This document shows positions 58,555 through 64,000 of a stretch of DNA of 64,000 nt, in pieces. Source of the DNA: Pseudalkalibacillus sp. SCS-8 (GTDB lineage Bacteria > Bacillota > Bacilli > Bacillales > Fictibacillaceae); NCBI RefSeq assembly GCF_040126055.1, contig NZ_CP143541.1, positions 2,852,001 through 2,916,000 on the forward strand. Reading direction: 5' to 3'. A model generated the notes under the pieces. It ran no database searches. It had not been told where the DNA came from and worked only from the letters and a program-made list of their open reading frames with translations. The position numbers were made by a program, and so were the translations under genes. Position 1 is the first letter of the stretch; every line of letters starts with the position of its first letter.

Positions 58555-59937
58555 TTATACAAGGTTTTCTGGGTCGAGCAGATCATCTGCCTCTTCTTCT
58601 GTCAAGATCTCCCTCTCAAGGATAATCTCTCTTACTGTTTTCCCTGATTTAAAGCTTTCCTTCGCAATTTCTGCAGCCTTTTCATAACCTATTTTCGGAT
58701 TCAGTGCTGTCGCCAAAGCTAGACTCTTCTCCATCAATTCACTCATTCTGCCTTCGTTCGGCTCAATTCCTTTAATACAACGTTCTGTAAAGGTATCCAT
58801 TCCATTCGATAAGATGGTGATGGAGTGAAGGACGTTGTAACCGACAATCGGCATCATAGGATTGATTTCCAATTGACTCCCTATACCTGCTGTTGATACA
58901 CAGGTGTCATTTCCAATCACTTGTGAACAAATCATATAAAGGTTTTCTGGAATGACGGGGTTCACTTTACCCGGCATGATGGAAGACCCTGGTTGTACGG
59001 CAGGCAAGGTTAGCTCTGCAATGCCTGTTCGCGGGCCGGAGCTAAGGAGCCTGAAGTCACTTGATATCTTAATCAAGTGAATGGCTGCTTCTTTGAGGGC
59101 ATGACTGACTCGAATGGCTGCTCCTGTGTTCTGCATAAAACTGAAACGGTTCTTAGGCTGCTTAAAAGGCAAACCAGTGGTTTCAGCCACTGCTTGAATG
59201 GCACGATCGCTATATTCAGCATGGGAATTGATGCCCGTCCCGACAGCATTTCCTCCTAGTCCAATTTCATAGAGGAACGGCTCGGCCATCTTAACTGCAT
59301 CATATGCATTCCGTAAGCTTTGCGCATAACCTTCAAAGGATTGTCCTAAACGCATCGGCACTGCATCTTGCAAATGGGTACGACCAGATTTGATATACGG
59401 TTGAAACTCCTCCGCTTTCTGTTCCAGAGCTTTGATCGTTTTCTCGAGAGCTGGGTATAAGCTACGATGAAGCTCCTCTGCAACAGCGATATTGATGGCG
59501 ACATGGATTGTATCGTTTGTGGATTGGGCCATGTTGACATCATCATTTGGGTGGACCTTCTTCCAGTCCCCTCTTTCGCCACCTAAGATCTCGCTCGCAC
59601 GTGAGGCGATGACCTCGTTTGCATTCATATTTTGAGAGGTACCGGCTCCTGCTTGATAAGCATCGACCACGAATTGGTCATCCAGCTTACCATCCATTAC
59701 TTCTTCCGCTGCTTGAATGATTGCATTGGCTTTACTCTCTTCAAGCTCACCGGTATCTCGGTTGGATACCGCTGCGGAGCGTTTAATGATGGCTTGGGCA
59801 CGAATGAATGCACGAGGCAGACGTGAACCGCTTATCGGAAAATTTTCAACGGCTCTTTGGGTTTGGGCACCGTAATAAGCATCTGCAGGGACTTTTACTT
59901 CTCCTAGGGTATCTTTCGCTATGCGATAGTTTTCCAT
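58555..59937 (-). CDS. Aspartase/fumarase superfamily lyase (aspartate ammonia-lyase-like)
   Basis: The start at ATG 59937 lies 10 nt after GGGAGG and gives 460 aa. The family signature GSSIMPGKVNPVIPENLYMI has the NPVIPE form typical of aspartases; fumarases usually read NPTQCE. Elsewhere GYNVLHSITILSNGMDTFTERC followed by IKGIEPNEGRM is closer to fumarase (YNVLQS, GIEPN). Conserved SGRTHLQDAVPMRLGQ and STNDTIHVA are shared by both. It eliminates ammonia from aspartate or water from malate to give fumarate; I lean to aspartase. It is single, not beside an asparaginase gene as B. subtilis ansB is. Confidence 0.85.
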   Translation of the reverse strand: MENYRIAKDTLGEVKVPADAYYGAQTQRAVENFPISGSRLPRAFIRAQAIIKRSAAVSNRDTGELEESKANAIIQAAEEVMDGKLDDQFVVDAYQAGAGTSQNMNANEVIASRASEILGGERGDWKKVHPNDDVNMAQSTNDTIHVAINIAVAEELHRSLYPALEKTIKALEQKAEEFQPYIKSGRTHLQDAVPMRLGQSFEGYAQSLRNAYDAVKMAEPFLYEIGLGGNAVGTGINSHAEYSDRAIQAVAETTGLPFKQPKNRFSFMQNTGAAIRVSHALKEAAIHLIKISSDFRLLSSGPRTGIAELTLPAVQPGSSIMPGKVNPVIPENLYMICSQVIGNDTCVSTAGIGSQLEINPMMPIVGYNVLHSITILSNGMDTFTERCIKGIEPNEGRMSELMEKSLALATALNPKIGYEKAAEIAKESFKSGKTVREIILEREILTEEEADDLLDPENLV

Positions 59938-60035
59938 GTTAGACATTCCTCCCATTCCCAGTTTTGAATTGTTATACATTCATGTTCCACATATGAACCA
60001 TTCGAAAACCCATTTCATTACCAATTGAACCTTAA

Positions 60036-60317
60036 TCAACGCCATCTCATATTCGGAAAATAAGGGTAACAACGATGCTCCGGACGAGGAAACGGATAAA
60101 CCTTCGCCTTCGGCTTATTGATTTTGCGATACTCGGTCCTGTAACCTGCCCGAGCCCTTTCAATGAACGTCTTTTCAGAAATTGGACGTGGTGCTGACCA
60201 CTCCAGTGATTTCGGATTCATCCAAGAATCATGTGTAATCAGTTCTTTTTTATAGTAATACCTGTTTCCACTAGGATATTCTTCACAAATGTAAATGACG
60301 GTTTGTCGAGAGTGCAT
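60036..60317 (-). CDS. Hypothetical protein, 93 aa
   Basis: A good GGAGG site lies 6 nt before the ATG. The protein is basic and rich in Tyr, Arg and Pro, with two Cys (CEEYPSGNRYYYKKELITHD and PEHRCYPYFPNMRWR). It has no signal peptide or membrane segment. Composition recalls small spore-coat proteins, but I cannot assign a family. It is monocistronic. Confidence 0.6.
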   Translation of the reverse strand: MHSRQTVIYICEEYPSGNRYYYKKELITHDSWMNPKSLEWSAPRPISEKTFIERARAGYRTEYRKINKPKAKVYPFPRPEHRCYPYFPNMRWR

Positions 60318-60445
60318 AATTTACCTCCATTAGTAGGGAATTATGTAACAGTTTACCCAAATTTTGCGAAAACAAGTAAAACTTATGATCAGGTAACAAG
60401 TGTTTTCAAGGCGAACGCCCGCTTGTACGATTTTGTCATACCCTA

Positions 60446-60481
60446 AAGAAAAGAGCTTGAGATTGAAAACCAAGCCCTTTC
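60446..60481 (-). terminator. Terminator of the VAGAQ-repeat protein gene
   Basis: AAGAGCTTG pairs with CAAGCCCTT (one G-U) around an 11-nt loop; TTTTCTTT follows on the minus strand. Confidence 0.75.
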
Positions 60482-60497
60482 TTCAGAGTCAGGTTCC

Positions 60498-60893
60498 TTA
60501 TCGGAAACCTCCGTAGCATGACCACCACCAGAATCCAGCAATGATCAATAAGATGAAGAGAATGACGACTACAGCCCAGACCCATCCATATCCGAATCCA
60601 CCATAGTAAGGATATGGCGGATAACCTGGATATCCTCCATATGGTGAGGCATTATATGGACTCTGTGCACCTGCGACCAAGGATGGTGATTGTGCTCCTG
60701 CTACCTGACCAACAGGCATACAGTACAGCAAATTTGCTTGTGGAGCCTGTTGTGTTTGAGCACCAGCAACCTGTTGAGGCGCTTGAGCAGGTGGACAAGG
60801 TGGGTATGGTTTTGGATAACAACCTGGTCTGTCATCGGTGTAGTCAGCATTCGCTTCGAAGTCATATTCTTCGTTATCGTAGTATTGAGGCAT
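60498..60893 (-). CDS. Pro/Gln-rich protein with VAGAQ repeats and a C-terminal membrane helix, 131 aa
   Basis: The ATG at 60893 follows AAGGAGG by 9 nt. The protein has an acidic, Tyr-rich start (YYDNEEYDFEANADYTDD), then a Pro/Gln-rich part with three VAGAQ repeats. A Gly/Tyr-rich segment (SPYGGYPGYPPYPYYGGFGY) follows, then a hydrophobic helix (WVWAVVVILFILLIIAGFWW) ending SCYGGFR. The end resembles small YjcZ-type sporulation proteins (glycine-rich stretch plus one helix), to which the repeat region seems to be added. A spore or envelope role is plausible but unproved. Confidence 0.65.
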   Translation of the reverse strand: MPQYYDNEEYDFEANADYTDDRPGCYPKPYPPCPPAQAPQQVAGAQTQQAPQANLLYCMPVGQVAGAQSPSLVAGAQSPYNASPYGGYPGYPPYPYYGGFGYGWVWAVVVILFILLIIAGFWWWSCYGGFR

Positions 60894-61080
60894 TCCCCTA
60901 AACCTCCTTATCATTCTTCATAATAAAATATGTACCTACCCTGAAAAACGGAAGAGGGGTTTTAACAGAAATGCGCCCTTTTTTGTCAGGAATTAACTAC
61001 ATGACAGCTAAACAGTTGGAAATCCTAATAAGGAAACCTATGTAGAAGTCTAAATAACGTGATCAAGGGGGTGAAGAATA

Positions 61081-61938
61081 ATGGAAATCATGACTTCTGC
61101 TGTTCATGAAGATCATCCAGCCAAAGAGACCGTCCTTCAAAATACGAAATTGTACTATGAACATTATCCACATCCGAATCCAGCTGCTCCATCCCTCATC
61201 ATGATTCATGGTTTCTTGAGTTCATGCTTCAGTTTTCGAAAGCTGATTCCATTGTTAAGAAACCACTTTCATCTCTATGCAGTGGATCTACCTGGCTTCG
61301 GAAAAAGCGAAAAATCAAGGACATTCCAATATTCATTAAAGAATTATGGCCAATTGATCCTTGACTTTATCGAGGACATGAAAATCGAAAATGCGTATAT
61401 CATCGGTCATTCAATGGGAGGACAAGTTGCGATGCATGCAGCACGGCTCGGTCCTGAACGAATCAAGAAATTAATCTTGATCGGATGTTCTGGTTACTTG
61501 AAGCGTCCGAGTTCCTTTATCGTTCGATGTTCCTATCTTCCATTCTTCGTCCATGTTATCAAGCGTTGGGTAAGTAAGAAGGGAGTAAGGGATAATCTTT
61601 TGACCGTCGTCCATGATCCCGAATTAATTGATGACGAACTGATCAACGGTTATGCTCAGCCTTTCAGTGACCAAGAGATTTTTCATGCTCTGATCAGAGT
61701 GCTCCGACACCGGGAAGGAGATATGCTCCCTGAAGAAATGAAGGAGATTAAACCGCCTGTTCTCCTGCTATGGGGACGCCATGATCGTGTCATTCCTCTT
61801 CTCGTTGGAGAACGGATGGTGAATGATTTACCCGATGCAAAGCTTAAGGTGTATGATAATGCAGGGCACCTCTTACCTGAGGAGATTCCGATGGAGGTAA
61901 GTGAGGAAATCTGTTCATTTATTGACATAAAAAAATAA
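61081..61938 (+). CDS. Alpha/beta hydrolase (YugF-like)
   Basis: The 285-aa protein has the oxyanion motif MIHGFLSSCFSFRKLIP, the nucleophile elbow GHSMGG (about residue 119), the acid in LLLWGRHDRVIPL and the His in NAGHLLPEE. The family covers epoxide, haloalkane and ester hydrolases. It resembles YugF, encoded in the same yug neighbourhood of B. subtilis. Substrate is unknown. GGGGGTG precedes the ATG. Terminator follows. Confidence 0.88.
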   Translation: MEIMTSAVHEDHPAKETVLQNTKLYYEHYPHPNPAAPSLIMIHGFLSSCFSFRKLIPLLRNHFHLYAVDLPGFGKSEKSRTFQYSLKNYGQLILDFIEDMKIENAYIIGHSMGGQVAMHAARLGPERIKKLILIGCSGYLKRPSSFIVRCSYLPFFVHVIKRWVSKKGVRDNLLTVVHDPELIDDELINGYAQPFSDQEIFHALIRVLRHREGDMLPEEMKEIKPPVLLLWGRHDRVIPLLVGERMVNDLPDAKLKVYDNAGHLLPEEIPMEVSEEICSFIDIKK

Positions 61939-61940
61939 AG

Positions 61941-61978
61941 TGTTTGTCCACCTTAAGGTCTGGTGACAAACATTTTTT
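61941..61978 (+). terminator. Rho-independent terminator of the hydrolase gene
   Basis: TGTTTGTC.CC pairs with GG.GACAAACA and is followed by seven T. Confidence 0.9.
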
Positions 61979-62125
61979 TATGCACCTAATACATACTGAA
62001 CCATATTTCATGCGCCTTATTTAATGGTTTCGACAAACCGAGTTAACTTTCATATGCTTTCGACAAAATTAGAGGTAGATAATGACGAAAAAAGGTCTAC
62101 AATTAGAAGTGAAGGGGGGAACTTT

Positions 62126-63307
62126 ATGAGAAAAGTAACAATTTTTTCACTCATTGTCATTTCTTTGACCCTGGCATTCGTCTTTCTCATGACAACTGGG
62201 CGCTTCACAGACACGCAACCAGAGCAGCCAGAAGAGCCAAAAGTCGGCAACAGCCAGGTTGAAAGTACAGAACCGCATAAAGAAGAAGATGATGAAGAAC
62301 AAAAACCCGAAAAAATAGTCCATTCAGCATCGTTAAGGGCAATTGGCGATGTCCTCATACATAAACGTGTATACAATAAAGCCGTTACAGGAGTCCAACA
62401 ATATGATTTTACCCCGATGCTCCAACATGTGAAAACCTATCTTGAAAACGCAGACCTGACCATGGCCAATCAAGAAACGATGATTGGCGGAAGTGCAATC
62501 GGTGTTTCTACCTATCCGAGGTTTAATAGTCCCCAAGAAGTAGGAACCGCATTGAAAGAGGCAGGAGTTGACATCGTCACGCTCGCCAATAATCATACGC
62601 TTGACCGAGGTGAACAGGCAATCATGAATGCTTTGGATCATTGGAATTCAATTGGCATGGCGTACACAGGAGCTTATCGTTCAGAAGAGGACCAAGCTGA
62701 AATCCGTATTATGGAAGCCAATGATATCCGTTTTTCATTCTTAAGCTTTACATATGGAACAAACGGAATACCAGTTCCAGATGGTAAGTCCTATCTCGTC
62801 AATTTAATCGATGTGGAACGGATCAAACTCGAAATTGAACAAGCAAAGAAAATTTCCGATGTGGTCGTATTAAGCTTACACTTTGGAAATGAATATGAAC
62901 GACTTCCGAATGAAGGTCAGAAATATCTCGCTTCCATTGCAGCTTCATCAGGAGCTGATATCATCATCGGACATCACCCCCATGTGTTACAGCCACCAGA
63001 ATGGATTACACAATCCGATGGTAGGAAGACGTTTGTCATCTACTCACTGGGTAATTTCTGGTCAGGTCAAAAAGGAGATTTTAAAGATATCGGGGGAATT
63101 ATTGAAATCAACGTTGAGAAAGTGGTTGAAGGAGACGAAACGACCATCAGTTTGAAGGATCCATCTTTCCTTGCCACCTACGTCGATCATCAATATGTTG
63201 TACACCCGATGTATCAGTTAGAGGATAAGAAAAACGCCTATGCTGAAATCAAGCAACATATGAGCCGGTGGATTCCTGACCTTGAATTTATCGAAGATCA
63301 ACCTTAA
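62126..63307 (+). CDS. CapA family protein (poly-gamma-glutamate capsule biosynthesis type)
   Basis: The ATG at 62126 follows GAAGGGGGG by 6 nt and gives 393 aa. An N-terminal membrane anchor or signal (VTIFSLIVISLTLAFVFLMT) is followed by an acidic linker. The CapA metallophosphatase-like domain then shows LRAIGDVLIHKRVYN, DLTMANQETMIGGSA, VTLANNHTLDRGEQAI, VLSLHFGNEYERLPN and DIIIGHHPHVLQP. In pgs/cap loci the homologue is needed for poly-gamma-glutamate; here no pgsB or pgsC is nearby, so it is one of the many solitary CapA proteins of Bacillus with undefined role. Confidence 0.9.
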   Translation: MRKVTIFSLIVISLTLAFVFLMTTGRFTDTQPEQPEEPKVGNSQVESTEPHKEEDDEEQKPEKIVHSASLRAIGDVLIHKRVYNKAVTGVQQYDFTPMLQHVKTYLENADLTMANQETMIGGSAIGVSTYPRFNSPQEVGTALKEAGVDIVTLANNHTLDRGEQAIMNALDHWNSIGMAYTGAYRSEEDQAEIRIMEANDIRFSFLSFTYGTNGIPVPDGKSYLVNLIDVERIKLEIEQAKKISDVVVLSLHFGNEYERLPNEGQKYLASIAASSGADIIIGHHPHVLQPPEWITQSDGRKTFVIYSLGNFWSGQKGDFKDIGGIIEINVEKVVEGDETTISLKDPSFLATYVDHQYVVHPMYQLEDKKNAYAEIKQHMSRWIPDLEFIEDQP

Positions 63308-63319
63308 ACCAAATAAACA

Positions 63320-63357
63320 GAGGGATTGATCTGAAAAAACTCAGTCAATCCCTTTTC
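63320..63357. terminator. Bidirectional terminator
   Basis: AGGGATTGA/TCAATCCCT with a 15-nt loop, between the convergent CapA and ArsR-SRPBCC genes. The plus-strand T run is short. Confidence 0.75.
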
Positions 63358-63358
63358 G

Positions 63359-64000
63359 TTATTTTTCAGGCCGCTTTCCTTCTTCAACGTATTCCTTCAA
63401 GAAGGTACCAAGCAACTCTTTCCAACCATCGTCATGAGCATCTCGCCAGTTAGGATCCAAAAGTCCATGTGCATGATGGGAAAGCTTCAGTATTGTGTCC
63501 TCTCCTTTTTCCTCCAACTGATACGTATAGGCGCTATTGACCGCCCCTTTCATACCTAGTAAACCATTCAAGCGAATTTCCTCAGGTGCTTTTATATACG
63601 TGACGACTCCCCATAATGCGCCATGATTGTCATCCCATCGCTCCACGAATCGTCCACCGACTTCAGGCTCGAAAGTCAAGGTGGAATCACCATCTTGTTT
63701 CAACCGATAGGCCCACCATTGATTGATATCCTTGGTCAAGGCTTGAAAGACTTTTTCTCTAGGGGCATGAATCGTAATTTCCTGCTCAATTTGAAATGTA
63801 TCCTGCTTTAGACCATTTTCCATCTGTATATTCCTCCCGTCATCTTGCTCTAACTTTTCTTTTAACGACAAAAGAGATTGTGCATCAAAAGACTCGTATT
63901 TATTCACCCACCGATTGTATATCTCCCTTAATGGAACAGCATTCAAATAATTCAAGCGGTGTCTCCCTATACGCCGAATGGTAATCAAGTTGGCATTTTC
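63359..64000 (-). CDS. ArsR-type HTH fused to SRPBCC (AHSA1) domain, start outside window
   Basis: The frame stays open to the window edge, so the N terminus is missing. The visible start (RRIGRHRLNYLNAVPLREIY then NRWVNKYE) is the wing and last helix of an ArsR-family winged helix domain. A linker follows. The AHSA1/SRPBCC lipid-binding fold begins near IEQEITIHAPREKVFQALTK and includes GGRFVERWDDNHGALWGVVT and LKLSHHAHGLLDPNWRDAHD. ArsR regulators are often encoded next to AHSA1 proteins; here both are in one frame. An internal ATG at 63823 has GGGAGG 9 nt upstream and could also produce the SRPBCC domain alone. Confidence 0.83.
   Translation of the reverse strand, partial: ENANLITIRRIGRHRLNYLNAVPLREIYNRWVNKYESFDAQSLLSLKEKLEQDDGRNIQMENGLKQDTFQIEQEITIHAPREKVFQALTKDINQWWAYRLKQDGDSTLTFEPEVGGRFVERWDDNHGALWGVVTYIKAPEEIRLNGLLGMKGAVNSAYTYQLEEKGEDTILKLSHHAHGLLDPNWRDAHDDGWKELLGTFLKEYVEEGKRPEK

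Noticed and set aside
6..64000. Prophage, integrative element or insertion sequence
   Set aside because: No integrase, transposase, phage structural gene or att-like repeat was recognised; only the short GC-rich repeat is mobile-looking.

Overview
The window is a 64 kb stretch of chromosome from an endospore-forming member of the Bacillaceae. The evidence is moderate GC content, strong AGGAGG-type ribosome binding sites with frequent GTG and TTG starts, a GerA-type spore-germination operon, a LysM/CAP wall protein, a class D sortase, a sigma-D-like flagellin promoter, a CcpA-type cre site, and a block that resembles the B. subtilis yug region (yugO-like channel, yugN, pgi, butanol-type dehydrogenase, DUF378 protein, yugI, yugF-like hydrolase). 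I cannot name the species from sequence alone. There is no prophage, no CRISPR array and no transposase gene. The only mobile-looking sequence is a short GC-rich repeat present in three copies.

Layout. 0-2.7 kb: end of a LysM/CAP gene, a repeat element, a small unknown gene and an alanine/glycine-type symporter. 2.9-11 kb: a fatty-acid degradation operon (acyl-CoA ligase, acyl-CoA dehydrogenase, 3-hydroxyacyl-CoA dehydrogenase, thiolase, crotonase) plus a second long acyl-CoA dehydrogenase. 11-16 kb: secreted metzincin-type protease, BCCT osmolyte transporter, GNAT, VLRF1-type protein. 16-19.6 kb: an L,D-transpeptidase with a stop at codon 4, a tandem repeat, and the tryptophan-to-anthranilate genes kynU-kynA divergent from a TetR regulator, with a perfect palindrome spanning both -35 boxes. 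19.7-22.5 kb: a DUF2254 membrane protein and an orphan lysine/ornithine N-hydroxylase.

22.6-34.5 kb is one ten-gene block on the minus strand that appears to encode complete reductive pyrimidine catabolism: uptake (NCS1 permease), uracil reduction (PreT-PreA), ring opening (dihydropyrimidinase), decarbamoylation (beta-ureidopropionase), transamination of beta-alanine, and CoA-acylating semialdehyde dehydrogenase. It also holds a PucR regulator and two small proteins of unknown function. 35-39.7 kb: a YdcZ exporter and a four-gene germinant-receptor operon in the order A-C-D-B. 39.7-45.1 kb: VOC protein, MscS channel, YhgE/Pip protein behind a FadR-like operator, and a sortase with its substrate. 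45.3-47.1 kb: tRNA-Ala(GGC) and then the most unusual gene here, a flagellin whose variable domain is replaced by a von Willebrand factor A domain. 47-64 kb: the yug-like block, MFS and DASS transporters, asnB, an aspartase/fumarase-family enzyme, small surface or spore-like proteins, a CapA-family protein, and an ArsR-SRPBCC fusion cut by the window edge.
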